Positions 32,040 to 44,125 of a DNA stretch of 64,000 bases are shown one piece after another (the stretch's first letter is position 1; each line of letters opens with the position of its first letter). Location of the stretch: positions 15,210,964-15,274,963 of the forward strand of contig OX393570.1 in NCBI GenBank assembly GCA_947652115.1. The letters are read 5' to 3'. The translations under genes and the position numbers were made by a program. This DNA is from Blastomussa wellsi (lineage: Eukaryota > Cnidaria > Anthozoa > Scleractinia > Plerogyridae). The notes under the pieces were generated by a model. That model saw only the letters and a list, made by a program, of their open reading frames with translations. It was not told the DNA's origin and did not search any database.

Positions 32040-33475
32040 CGAGGGTCTTAATGAGGGGGGGGGGGGCACTTTGATGGTTGACGGTTAACTTTTAGGTCAT
32101 TTGACGGTTGTGAGACGAAATGAACCAACGAATTACAGCTACAGAATTACTTAAGTTATTCTTACATATGCCTTCGAATTCCAACTGTTCATTTCTTTGC
32201 CGTCCTCTGCAAAACAGCAACGTAAAATAACCAAGATGTAAGTTGACGATTTTTGGAGCCGTGATCCATAACGACTAAATTTCCGTTTATCTGTTTGAAA
32301 ATAAACACTCTCCTTACATTTTCTGTTAGCACTACACTGAATAGATCCAGATAATTGTAAGATACGAAAGTAAAATATTAATTTATTTATCTGCACTCTT
32401 AAATAACTATTAAAGGGTGCGTTCGATTGATGTTACAGGGGCGACGCCGGGAATTTTTCCTTAGAAGGGCATAACTGGAATTATTAATTAAAAACTAGTT
32501 ATGGTGTGCTGCATTTCCTAAGTTTTGATTGGTTTAAAGGCATACCATTGACCTGCAAATATGGTAAGTCTACGCGTAAAACAACGTATTTTTCGCAATG
32601 TTTGTACAATAGTTTTTGTACAATAAATTTCATTTTTCATTGTTGTGAGAAGAGAACGCAGTAATCAATCAATCTTATTCCGGAAATGGGGTCTGAATCG
32701 AACGTATCGATTGCGTGGGCAACGCGCGAGTTTCGCGAACCCTCCCACCATTCTTTGCAAGGACAGTTCGTCCATGTTGCCGTGCTGTGCTAAACGTGGA
32801 GCGAAAATGCAAGGTTATTCCATAATAACCCAAAATTTAGCGTGTTTTCTTGTTTCATTGTCTTATTCTGTTCTTAGGGTATGAAGTTTTATTTGTCATT
32901 CTGTTTTCTGTTGATATTCAGGTTAAGTGTCGCTGATATCTTCGCAAAGAGCTGGAGAGCAGTGATGGCGCGAGATTCAACTTGGACTGGAGTGCTGGTT
33001 TATTAAAACAGGTGAGCGTTAATTTACAACGGCAAATCAGTATAAAATTATTGTACGTTTTGGTTGGTAGTGCTATCTACAGTTTTTTTATCCCTATCGT
33101 CCCTGTTGGTTCCCGGGCATAGCTTATCCGCTGACCTTTGCAGTTGGTTAGGGGGTTGGTGGTGGGGGGTTAGGTGGCTTGGCCTGGGGGGGGGGGGAGA
33201 ATGTAGAGGTGAGTTAATGAAACTGAAGGTTATTGCTAATGCACCTATCAATGTTAAGCCAGAGGGGGGCAGGGGGAGGGGGTGTCAGGCATGGGGTGGG
33301 GATTTGAGTCAAATTCCTCATCTTGGGACAGCATAATTGGTCAAAAGTATCAAAATCCCCCACTTCTCTATCCAAGCTGGCTGCCATGTCAATATTCCTG
33401 ATCAAAATCCCCACCCTGGGGACACATCTCTCAGTCAAAATTCCTTGGGGAACCCCATTGTAAAATGCACACTGC
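32040..33475. other. Intergenic with G-runs and a TGACGGTTAACTTTTAGG repeat; no gene recognised
   Basis: G-run at 32055-32067 precedes TTGACGGTTAACTTTTAGGTCATTTGACGGTTG, an interspersed repeat. Further G-rich tracts at 33145-33200 and 33260-33300, and alternating CAAAATCCCCAC / GGGGATTTG inverted pieces at 33295-33440. Short open frames carry no domain. Confidence 0.4.
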
Positions 33476-33546
33476 AGAGTGGGACACTGCATTGTGTTCT
33501 TGGGAAAGGCACTTTACTCTAACAGTGTCTCTCTCCACGCAGTGCT
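33476..33546 (+). repeat. SINE family S, internal fragment
   Basis: GGGACACTGCATTGTGTTCTTGGGAAAGGCACTTTACTC matches the body of the copy at 26108. Both ends lost. Confidence 0.65.
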
Positions 33547-34630
33547 CTATCTGAACTGTTGTAAAGCACGTAGGATGTGGCTACAGCACTAAAGAAGTGT
33601 AAGCAGAAAAATGAGTGCTCTCTTGCCACTGCTTTACAACAGAACAGAACACAGTGGAGCTTCTTTATAATTGTGTTTTATGATAAAGAAGCCGTTAATT
33701 TCCCAATGCATTCACCTTAGTTTTCAGATTCTTTCTGTTTTCGAAACAAATCGGTTTATACACTCATAAAGCTTGCTAATTTCAACCAATCACAACGCTT
33801 GATAGTGATGTGATTGGCTAACAAAACGGTAGCTGTCAGTCACAAACTGAACTTGAGCACATCGAGCACTTCAAAGTTCACAAAAAATGCTATGGAAATG
33901 TGGCATACGAAAACATGTACAAGTTTTTCAGCATGACAATTATGAAACGAAGAGCTCGTAACTTGCTGTTGGGACTTTACAAACTGGTGAGCTTGAAATG
34001 AGGAAGAGTTGTATTTACGGCAGCAAGTTTAATGTCTTTACTTGAGACAATTGCTTAACTGGTGACAGCATTAGGAAGACTAGACTGCATGCTTCACTAA
34101 GAGCAGAGGAGAGTATTCAGAACAGGTTTTTAACCGATCACGCAATCAAAGTGAGTGTTGTAACTTTCAGTTGAGTTGAGATGACCAGAGATCACCGTAA
34201 ATATGTGCATGTACACAGGAACGAGCACAATCTCCGTGTACAAGTTTTCAACCATGATCAAATTTTTTACGAAAGTAAAGCTTCTCTTCAAAACCACATA
34301 CTGTACAGCCTGTTTGGCGTTTCTTTTGTTGTTTTGGTGCCAAGTTTCAATTGCATTGCTCCATTATTGGCAGAGATATTCTCGTTTTCTATCAACCTTG
34401 TGACGTCATCAGTCATCTCATTTGCATAATACAAAAACTTGAATATCTCTGGAACAAGAGAAGATATTGCAAAAAGGAAAACACCATTCTTCATCAGTTT
34501 GAAATGCCTTTCAAATATGTTTAACTTGGTTTTCATTTCATAGGCACTTTAAATAAGAGACAAAAAAGTTAATTGATGTTAACTATAAGCCGTTGACTCG
34601 TAGGATTTGTTGACTGTTGATCTGTTCAGC
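33547..34630. other. Intergenic, no feature recognised
   Basis: A T-rich open frame pair at 34181-34536 on both strands lacks domains. Nothing else. Confidence 0.35.
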
Positions 34631-34639
34631 GTTTATCTT

Positions 34640-34860
34640 CTGTTTATCTTCTGACATTGTAATTTGTTATATCGAGGTTAATCTAAGATTTTACATGTAT
34701 GTTTGGGTTTCCAGATTATGATCGTTATACCGAAGAATTCGTTATATCGAGGTTCTATTCCATATATTTTGCTGTAACTTTGGCCGGGACATAGAATATC
34801 GTTTGTTATATCGAGGACTTCATTAAATAGGGGTTTGTTAAATTGAGGTTCCACTGTGTT
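34640..34860 (-). mobile_element. pogo/Tigger-like MITE (CAGTGGAACCTC end)
   Basis: On the - strand it starts CAGTGGAACCTCAATTTAAC, and the motif TTGTTATATCGAGG (or its inverse) occurs four times inside. CAGTGGAACCTCGATATAAC-type ends are known from pogo-clade Tc1/mariner elements. The left end is degraded. Confidence 0.5.
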
Positions 34861-35019
34861 CGTGTTATACCAGTCTTTTTTAATATTCACTGGCTTCCTT
34901 TCAGATACAGAATAGACTACAAAATGGTCCTCTTAAATAATTCATGCCCTTGCAACTATATTTATCTTTTTGACCTAGTGCATGTAGAGGTGAAATCAAG
35001 CTATAGTCTCTGATCTAAT

Positions 35020-35215
35020 GATGGTTTATTGCTATCACCATTTGGACGTAAAACCAAAAAGTCCCTTGGTGATCAAGCATTTTCGGTGGCTGCGCCACAG
35101 ATTTGGAACAGACTACCGTCTGAAATCAGGAATGAGGCAAATATTGGTTAGTTCAAGAAACTGTTACAGTAAAGACACATTATTTAAAGTTAGCTTTTTG
35201 TTGATGTACAGTACC
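35020..35215 (+). pseudogene. Non-LTR RT C-terminal fragment
   Basis: One frame reads SLGDQAFSVAAPQIWNRLPS + EIRNEANIG before a stop, the usual C-terminal block of LINE reverse transcriptases (A.R.WN.LP). No intact ORF. Confidence 0.65.
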
Positions 35216-35230
35216 GCTCAAATGTAAGTT

Positions 35231-35346
35231 ACCACCGTCTCGTGAGAAACGAGACTCGTCTCGCGAGAAATGAGACTTGTATCACGAGAAATGAGACTCG
35301 TCTCGTAGGAAATGAGAACCACCTCGCGAGAAATTTCTCGTTTCTC
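35231..35346. repeat. GAGACTCGTCTCGCGAGAAAT minisatellite
   Basis: About five imperfect units of 20-22 bases built from TCTCG(C/T)GAGAAATGAGAC. The array is internally palindromic and so open on both strands. Confidence 0.75.
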
Positions 35347-38300
35347 GTGAGTACACTGCAAGTACCACTTGACGTTTTTTGGAGAAACAAAATATACTGC
35401 TTCTGTGTAAACCGTTGTTCGCGTGCGTTGGAAAAATCGTTCAGCGAGCATGTAAATTGGTTTATTTTTTCGGTGAGATAAGCATGGGAGATGTGCGACT
35501 GGTGTTTTATTGTTATTGCTCAGTGGGCAATGTTACATACATGTATTGAGCGACATTTGTTTTGCCTGTTCTTAAACTGCTTAAATTGAAATGAAACTTG
35601 GTCGGCACTCGATATCGGTATCGGTGCCGCAACGCGTCTGATTTAATTGACTATACATGTTCTACATACATTCAGTGGCATAAAATCAACTCAACTGACT
35701 TCTTCGTGAATTACATAGGTTATAGCTAAAACATTTTATGTTAATAGCACCTTCGCTTTTCAGAAAACGTTTACTTTCATCAAATAGTCGACTCAACGAG
35801 TTGTTGAGATGTCGGCTAATCACTGTGACAGACTTATCGGACTTGTTTGGCTGCTTTCAACCAGCTGTTTGTTTGTTGTTCGGCTTGAATGTTGTTTTTT
35901 CTTTGTGCAGATAAGAATTATTGTCCTCAGATGAAAGTAAGTTTCTTCGGTCAATTGCAAATTTAATGTTTGGTTTTCGGCAGAAGGGAAAGTCTGGAAA
36001 CACAACACGTTGAACACGTGCATTCTGGCCCGGCAAATTCCCGGAAAACAACTTGATAATTTCAACTTCTTTTATTTGGATTTTTGCATTATTCAATCGG
36101 TGTGGAAAAGGTGAAGGAATTTTTGAAACAAAAAATGCAGAAATCCGCTGAGTATATATAACTGGATTTATGAAAACCAGGTCAAAGAATTAATGACCCC
36201 CTTCTCACGTTGTAACAATGAAGACTTGTTAGGCATGTTAATTAGGCCTAAAAATCGGGTCAAGAAGGGAGCGAAAAGAAAATCCATAAAAAATAGGAAT
36301 ATTAATAATAATAGTAATAATAATGATAATAATAATATTAATAATCTGTCTTGATTTAGCAAAAAAGTGGCTTGAGGCAATAGAGGAAATGTATGAGATT
36401 TCGATCTATTTTGTTTGTTTTGCAAAGTAACTGTTGGTGAATATTGGCCACTCTTTGCATGAAATTTTACCCTTCATAATGTTCCCATGCCAAATTCGTG
36501 ATGTCTGGTACTTTTTACTGTAGCCCACTCCCCCCCACCTCCCTCCCACACCTCTCCAGGCCCCAGCTCGATGAGTACATTGGTTTCAATTTTTGACACC
36601 GCGCGGTAGCTGATCTGTAGGTTTACCAATCCTGCCGTGTAAAGGAAGTTTGCCGGAGGACATCATTAAGTCCAATGAAGGTGGAAGTCCAACGATTTGC
36701 AATCTCAGCGTCGGCTATTATCTTTCCTTAAACAAAGCTCTAACGGGTGAACTTCAACAACTCGTTACGACTTGTGCGAGGCGTGATAGTGAGGTGCTTG
36801 CTTTAGACGGCAAAAAGTCCTTTGCCACACCAAATAGTTTTCCCTACCGGACTTGACGGGTGATTCGAAGGTGGCCATGCCGATATGTGGCTGGAACTAT
36901 TCTGTGGCGAAAGACTTAGAAAAATTCTGCTCTGATTTTCGTAGTACTGTGTCCCGTGCAAAAAAATTTCGTTACATCCGGGCAATTGCATTCAATTTCC
37001 TAGAAAATGGCTAGCTGTGTGGGAAAACCGAGGAATAGCATGGAATTACAGAGCCCTATTTAATGTGAGTACGATTGATGCATGTTCATGTACATGTTCA
37101 AGTACATTTCTCAGCTTTAATCCGGAGCTGCCTAAAAATCAAGCGAATCCTTGATGTTACACACTATTCCTCAAATAATTTGAGACCATGCATGGCTTGC
37201 CGGGTCAACTCTTGCACTGGAAATTTTTAAGTCTGTGATGCCATTTTATGTTGTAAATAATAATTGAATTGAATTAGTAGACTTCGTGATTTTCTTGTTA
37301 TGCCCAAACTACAATCTTCTTGCTACAAAATGACATGGGTTAGAGTAATTTGCGTTGATTTGAGTTAAGAATAGTGCCCATTAATACCGTGAGTCCTTAC
37401 GAAAATATGCCTTCAGAACTATAGTGTCATGTCAAATTTATCTAACCGAGTTCTGTTGAATCAAGACAGAGTAATAATAACAGTAACACTAGCACTGAAC
37501 TTTCAGATAAGTGAGTCACCAAGGAGAATAGAAGCTGCCAATCCTTTTAAAACAACCGCTTTTGGCAAGAAAATACAGCTTCTCAGGAGTTTCGCTCACA
37601 ATTTCCTTTGACCCGGTTTACATAAATCCAGGCATATATGCGCTATTTGTCGTGAAGTAAAAACACCCTGTGCAGTTTTGTGTAAGCACTTTTACCGTGT
37701 CTCTATAATTTTTCGATTTTTGAAATTGTTTTCATTCAAGTTTTACATTCAGATGAGAGCAATAAAGTGCACTGTCTATCAGCCCAAATGTAAACTGAAA
37801 GGTTTATTGAAAACCGAACGCTGTGAACAAGCAAATCAGCAATCTTTCGACACAGAGTAAATCTTCGAACTTACTAAACAAAATTTCCACGTCGTTGATT
37901 CTCTCGAGCTTTTGAAGCTCGCCAGCATGCCGTGAAATTGAAAGATCTGTTTCAATTGGAAAAATATGGATGATTTCTTTGAACGTGTTAGCTTTCATTG
38001 TACTTTCAGTGAAATAAACCTGTTCAAAATGTAAAAGGATTATTATCAAAAACCTTGGGCACTATTTTTTTATCTAAAATATCTGCAGTATTTGTAAGAA
38101 GCGATTGTGAATCTAGGTTGCACTGCATCAAATTTGAATGCAATTTCTCTGGCACCCTCCCCACTCCTCTCCTGAATTTCCCCTACCCCCGACCCCTCTG
38201 AAATTTTCAGTTTCCTCTGTGATGGGGGTGTGGATTATTCTCTAGAGCCACACAATCATTCTTTTGAGGCTGTCATTACACCAAAGTCTAATCGGATTCA

Positions 38301-38400
38301 TTGATTTTATGTTGGTGGTCAGACTTGTTTCAGGATATGCCTACTGTGTGTGACCTTTGGATCAAGAGGGTTTAAGCCCTCACTGGGGTATGCAAATATC
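35347..38400. other. Intergenic, no gene recognised
   Basis: (AAT)n microsatellite at 36297-36345. A 68-codon + strand frame at 36650-36856 (PEDIIKSNEGGSPTICNLSV..) looks protein-like in composition but has no known domain. Nothing else stands out. Confidence 0.35.
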
Positions 38401-38419
38401 TGATAGTCAAATTTAGATT

Positions 38420-41400
38420 TTTTTGTCAAGGTGTCAATTCACTGACAAGTTTAGATCCAATTGTCAACAACTGACTTTTTATCTTAATTCCGAAAAAGAA
38501 TTGAAAGGGATTTTCCTGCTAATCTATGATGGTGACAAGTTCTGTTGCCAGAAGGAGGAAAACTTGAGGAATCCAAACATCAGTGTTCTCCTTCATCTCT
38601 TGTCTTTGGTGGCAGCTCACCACCATTCTTTTGCTTTTACTGCTTCTCATAAGCCTGGCACAGACGACTCCATTGCAGTTGCCCTGTCTCGATTTTCAGC
38701 ATTTTCATCATCTAGCTTCACATGTGCTACCATCACTGCTGGCTCAGCTTCCTGCAGCTTGACAGACAAGTGCCACTTTTACTCAACCAATGGTCTTGCA
38801 CCTTCCACTCGTCAGGTCTATGGCTCAGCCCAGTGCCATTTTTTTACAATTTTGTAGTCAGGATAGTACCTCTGTGGATCCTAGCGTGGACCCCTCTTAC
38901 CTGCTGGTGAACAAACTCTGATGCACTTCTGTACCCACTTAGCAGACTGTCTTCACCGATCCTTTATTAAAGTTTATTTGTCTACCTTGGGCTGGACCTT
39001 GTTCTGACTGAGGTATATACCCCTGGTGTATAGGGGTCAAAGAGGTTGGAATGACTGTCCTGACAAAGCAGTCCAACAGTTTCCTGATCTGTAGAATCAG
39101 GTTAGGCAGAGGACCAACAACCCCCTCCCATAAAAAATGAACTTACTACATCAGTAATGGATGCTATTCGGGATCAGACTAGTGTGACCTGTGTCATCTC
39201 AGATGAACGTTTCTTCCACTGGGGTGGAGCCCCATTGACTGCTCAATGTTTGCAAGGAAGCCAGAAGCATGACAAGGTCACATGAACGATCCCTCCCAAT
39301 GACTACTTGAAGCTAGGATTCTGGAATGTCAGAACAATTTATGCCATCTGAAAGACAGCAACAGTTATGAAGGAGATCAGAAGGTACAATCTGAGAATTC
39401 TTGGGCTATGTGAGGTAAGGTGTACAGGTTTTTGGGAAGTCAGGACAACCGCAAGGGAATTAATCATCTACTCTGGACGTGAAGGATGCCACAGCAGTGT
39501 TTCCCTAGCAATGACTAATGAGACATGGAGATGTTTGATGAATTGGAACCCCATCACTGACAGGATTATCAGTGCACGATTGTACTCTTAGTATGTTAAG
39601 ATGACTGTGATTCAGATCTACACTCCCACAAATGAAGCTAATGATGAGGGCAAGGACGTCTTCTACAAGATGCTCCAGAAGGAGATTGATGCTACTACAC
39701 TCCACAACCTATTAATTCTACTTGGCAATGCAAATGCTAAAGTGGGATCCGTCAACACCAGCTGGGAAGGCACAAGAGGCAATGAAGGACTTGGCATCAT
39801 GAATGATAATGGCCTAAGATTTGCATCTCTTTGCACTGAAAACAGCCTTGTCATAGGCGATTCAGGTATGGTGGCATCCACAAGTACACATGGATGTCAC
39901 CAAATGGCCATGACAGAAGTCCGATTCTACTCAATCCTACTCAATGTCAAAGTACAGTGTGGAGCAGATGCTGCAAGTGATCATCACCTTGTCAGATGCA
40001 AGACACGGCTGAAGCTGGCAAGAAACAGAAAAAACGAATGGCATGGATCATCTATGACAGCTGAAAAGTTAAAAGTTCCTTTGTACAAGTGAAACTTCAG
40101 CATACAGTAGTCCTGAAAAATCACTTTGAAGCCTTAGCCCTAGACAGTGAAGATCCAAGTGTGGATGATGCATGGACAGGGTACCGAGATATCTACTGCA
40201 TGTGAAAAATGAGCAAGAACACAAAAGGATTGGTTGAGCTCCTCCGCCTGGAACTGCAACGAGGAAAGGAGAGAGCTATACAAAACCATGAACTTCCACT
40301 CAGAATGTGTGAAGGAAAGAAACAGCAGATGTACCAACTTAAAGACAAGGAAGTGAAGAAGAGAGCTAGAGCAGAACCTTGGAAATAATTCTGGAAGAAG
40401 CAGAACAAGCAACACACCAGAATAACCTGAAAGAGCTATACGTGAAGACAAAGCTACAAAATGGAGGCCTCAGGAAACAAAGCATTGGAATACAAACCAA
40501 GGATGGTAAAGCTGTCATCACAGAGGAAGAAGTGCTTGAAAGGTGGAAAGAACATTTCTGTCAAGTCTTGAATGTGGCTTGGGAAGAAACCAAACTCTCC
40601 TAGGGATGTCAGCTCTGTGTCCCAGAATAACCTATAAACGTGGAAACAGATTCTTTTTCATCCATACATTCATTACATACAAGAATTGAGATAAGCCATA
40701 TCTTGGCTGACAAATGGTAAATATCACGGTGCAGACAAAGCCAGCCCTGCAATCGCCTTAAACCAGCTGCTTGACATCTGCAACCAAACTCTTAACCAGT
40801 TCAAAGCTCCATTTGACTGGTAGAAAGCAATGCTGGCCAAAATACCCATACATGTATGACAAGAACAGGCTGCCTGCTGTAGCGGACGGGAAGCAACTGA
40901 ACAGATCTTCATCCTTAGAAACATCTTGGAGCAGAGTGCTGAGTGGCAAACACCCCTGTACATGATTGATTTTGAGAAGGGTTTTGACAGTGTGAAAAAA
41001 GACATGCTGTGGAGCATTCTTAGGCATTCCTGACAACTTTGTCAACAGGAGCTTTACATGTATGTTGGAATCACCTGTTGTGTTGTTGAAAGAGGACGTA
41101 CATCTGACTGGTTTCCTGACTGGCGTCAAGAAGGATTGCATTATGTCTGGCTTTGTATCCAACATCAACATTAACTGAATAATGAAGCACACCAGCAATG
41201 CAAGGAGAGGTCTGAGATGGAGATTCACCACAGTCCTAGAACATCTTGACTATGCAGACAACATAGCCCTCCTCTCAAGCCGGTACAAAGATCTTCATGA
41301 AAAGTGTAGTCTCCTCTGCACTGGATTCCTCATCAACACAAGACAAAAGAGCCAAAAAAATACCAGGGTCCTTGAGACGATTTCCATCAATGGACAAGAA

Positions 41401-42560
41401 GTTAGAGATGACAACACGATCTACCTAGGAGCCACAGTCCACCAACAAGGCTAATTATATAAAGGCATTTTACACAGACTGTCATTTGCAAGTAGAGCGT
41501 ATGTCATCCTTATTCCTGTCTGGAGGTCAAAGATGTAAAGCAGACACAGCAAACTGAGAATCTTCAAGAGCTGTATGACCTCTGTCCTCCTGTATGGCAC
41601 TGAAATGTGGAGGTTCACATCAGCAGACACCGAGCAGCTGGACACTTACCATTGGAGATGTCTTAGTTTTTGAGACATCTATGAGAGAACCCGAGAGAGT
41701 CCCATCTCGGAAACTGTGAAGGCAAGGCGATGGAGGTGGATCAGTCATGTCTTGAGGAGAGACAAAGACAACAACTGCCAGGTTGCTCTCACCTGCACCC
41801 TTGAAGGCAGACAAAAGCACAGCAGGCCAAAGACCACGTGGAGAGGAACAGAAAGACCTGGGCTGGACGAACAGGAATAAGCTGGCACAGCGTGCAGAAG
41901 ACTGTGATGGATGGAAGACACTGCTGCGTAGCCTTACGCTCCACTCATAAGAACGAAGAGGATGACTGATTGATTGACTGTATGCAGTTCGTTCATTTCC
42001 CATTGACAATCAACTTTTTCGTCTCTTATGTGGTATTAAATGACACCACAGTTCAAATCTCCTGCAGTGCCAACCTCTGACTGTTGATTTCATGTTGGTT
42101 TTGCGCAGATTGTTGGGCCTATCTAACCCTGACAACATTATGCTTTGGGCTGCTTGCTGCCTCGTTTTGTGTGGTTTTCTCAGAGTTGGAGAATTTATTA
42201 CAAATGGTCCTTTTGATCCTTCAGTGTACTTGATCTTCAAGTCGACTCCTACAAATCCTCAAAGCTTCAGAGTTTTTAGCAAATGCTCAAAGAACGACCC
42301 TTTGTTCAGTGACTGTGTTGTCCAATTAACTACCTTCACTGGTACTGGACCGCTCTTTATTTTCCAAGATGGCCTCTCTTTTTCTAGGACTCAGCTATCC
42401 AGGGAAGTTTCTGGCCATAGCTTTAGAATTGAAGCTGCCTTTAATACTGTGGCTCGGAGAGGCCTCCCCGACCATCCCACTGGGTCACTGGTCGAGTGAA
42501 GCCTACCTGATATTTGTGCACACTCCTGTCGATCGCATTCCTTTCGGTCACAGGAAGGTA
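38420..42560 (+). pseudogene. DIRS-like tyrosine-recombinase retroelement, split by a LINE
   Basis: The left part (38420-38984) ends an RNase H-type region with HKPGTDDSIAVALSRF, the usual H.PG..N..AD.LSR block. It then starts the recombinase N-terminus (LAPSTRQVYGSAQCHFFTI and, after stops, RSFIKVYLS). The right part (41981-42560) resumes as YAVRSFPIDNQLFRLLCGIK, then CGFLRVGEF (first catalytic Arg), KCSKNDP (Lys) and GHSFRIEAAF (His-x-x-Arg), and ends AYLIFVHTPVDRI (the Tyr position here is AYLIF). Several stops and frameshifts are present. Upstream RT and termini were not recognised, so this is a 5'-truncated, dead copy. Confidence 0.75.
38985..41980 (+). pseudogene. RTE/Nimb-like LINE, ~3.0 kb, degenerate, inserted in the recombinase ORF
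   Basis: An AP-type endonuclease domain (LGFWNVRTI, ILGLCEVRCTG, IYTPTNEANDEGKDVFYKML, NAKVG) lies at 39308-39990. A reverse transcriptase (ILRNILEQSAEW, MIDFEKGFDSV, CVVERGRTSDWF, LDYADNIALL with a YADN variant of the catalytic YADD) lies at 40700-41330. A C-terminal block (VKARRWRWISHVLRRD, GRQKHSRPKTTWRGTER) lies at 41700-41860. Many stops and shifts. The 3' tail is GATGACTGATTGATTGACTG, a short tetranucleotide repeat as in RTE-type LINEs. Non-functional. Confidence 0.8.
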
Positions 42561-42911
42561 TGGAATCCTTCACTTATTTGTTGGCTGGCCTGTGCCTTTG
42601 GATTTGTGGCATTGTTTGGGGCTCTGGCCACTATCAGCCATGATCCCTCTTTCTCTGGGCTTGTTGTTTTTCGGCTCCTCCAACTTGGTGTGGGAGTTAA
42701 ATTTCTTCCTTCCATTTTATCCTTTCCGCTGGTCAGTAAAAAAAATGATTAATTTGTTTTTCTTTAACCAACAGTTTCTGGATAATAGCATTGATGGATC
42801 AACTCGTAAAAAGTAAAGAACTTCTCTCAGTCAATACAAAACGTAAGAGCATTTTCCTTTTATCCTTTTTAAAAAGATTTAGTCTGGTAGTCAGCTGAAA
42901 TCTCTGTGCTG
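42561..42911. other. Downstream of the recombinase; no separate feature
   Basis: The frame after the recombinase stays partly open to about 42810 but is hydrophobic and unrecognised. It may be the 3' region of the DIRS-like element. Confidence 0.3.
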
Positions 42912-43334
42912 TTAAGGTGGCTTAATACTGTTTTTCTTGACCATACCAAACAATTTCAATTGGCAATTTAGCAGTTTTCCTTGACTCACATCAGTATGAA
43001 GTGTTGATGAGGTATTGGACTTAGATTGAAGTGTGATATAATACACTGTATATATCTTAGAGAAATTGATATTTCCATGGGAACAATTAATTGAAAACCA
43101 AGAAATCAGTAAAACTGGAATTTTATGTGTATCGGATTTGACATAATAAAAGTCATCGTTTAATAAATTCTTCAAGCGCCACGGTGAAATCATTCGCGTT
43201 AAATGTGACATTACACTTCGGGAATTGAGATCAGCGGTTTTTGATTGAGGACCAACAATGTATCCTTTGCTTGTTTGTAATTGTTAAGCCTGCTAAATGG
43301 CCAATTGAAACTGAAAATGTATTGAGCCACCTAA
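42912..43334. mobile_element. TIR element TTAAGGTGGCTTAATAC
   Basis: Left TTAAGGTGGCTTAATACTGT; right inverse TTAGGTGGCTCAATACATTT. Both continue into CAATTGGC-like sequence. About 420 bp, non-coding. Confidence 0.75.
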
Positions 43335-43353
43335 ACATGGACTGAAAAATCAC

Positions 43354-43501
43354 TATAGAGTATTTTCACACACCAGAGAAGCGGCCATATTGGATTGCTG
43401 AAACAAAACATGATATTTTCATAACAGTAGAGTTAAATTCCCAGAGGTTTGTTTTGGGACACCAATATGGCCGCTGCGACGTCATGTGAAAACACTCTAT
43501 A
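43354..43501. mobile_element. 148-bp MITE, TATAGAGTATTTTCACA ends
   Basis: Left TATAGAGTATTTTCACACAC, right inverse TATAGAGTGTTTTCACATGA, both with GCGGCCATATTGG. TA-type ends. Confidence 0.8.
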
Positions 43502-43650
43502 GACCCTTTTCACAAAAAAGGCTGCCATATTCTTTTGTATGCATTTAGATTAGCCACACTAATCTTGTTTTTGAGTTGGTAATTCAAAAGAATTTTTACT
43601 AGCAAATGAGAAAGAATTTTAAATTGGCAGCCATTTATGAAAAGGGTCCA
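43500..43650. mobile_element. 151-bp MITE abutting the previous one
   Basis: TAGACCCTTTTCACAAAAAA at the left and the inverse of TGGACCCTTTTCATAAATGG at the right, both followed by GGCTGCCA. It shares the TA at 43500-43501 with the element to its left. Confidence 0.75.
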
Positions 43651-44035
43651 TGTAATCAGGTTATTAATCCTTGGGTGACCATCATCTAATTTATCCTTAC
43701 ACTATCAAAACATCTTCAGAGTGGTGATGAGAATAAAGATGATGATCATCACTTTGGGATATTGTTTTGATTTAACTACAAAATTTGAGAATGAATGTAG
43801 AAAGAAGGAATTAACATTGAAGTTCATAAGGGTAGGGTGTGAATCAAATTACAATCACTGCACAAGCCATGTATGTATAGTTATTAGGTGATTTCTAGAA
43901 TCCAAGATTTATGTTTATTGGTGTAATGTAGGAAGAATCTTTCAACCATGCAGTATGTGAATAATTCTAGTCTAATGGCAACATGGCTAAAAACGAACGT
44001 TTAAACTAGTTATTGTAATTTGCTTTTTCTTTCAG
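43651..44035. other. No feature seen
   Basis: Possible intron leading to the acceptor at 44035. No repeat or frame of note. Confidence 0.3.
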
Positions 44036-44125
44036 GTTCATAAGATATTACAAAGGAGAGGGAATGAAGATACCAGCAAGTCAAGGAAGTAGATTGTAAT
44101 AAAATGTTTTGAACTTGCTTAGCAA
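44036..44125 (+). CDS. Possible terminal exon with overlapping poly(A) signal
   Basis: A strong acceptor (TTTTTCTTTCAG) is followed by a frame encoding FIRYYKGEGMKIPASQGSRL and a TAA at 44097-44099, which overlaps AATAAA at 44098-44103. The combination suggests the last exon of a + strand gene whose other exons lie left of the transposons or were not recognised. The peptide matches nothing I know. Weak. Confidence 0.3.

Noticed and set aside
33048..33336. Pro/Gly-rich ORFs on both strands
   Set aside because: Arise from G-rich low-complexity tracts.
42050..42520. Tyrosine recombinase as a phage or bacterial integrase
   Set aside because: It is preceded by the RNase H-type block of a DIRS-like element and sits in intron-rich animal DNA. 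No bacterial context.
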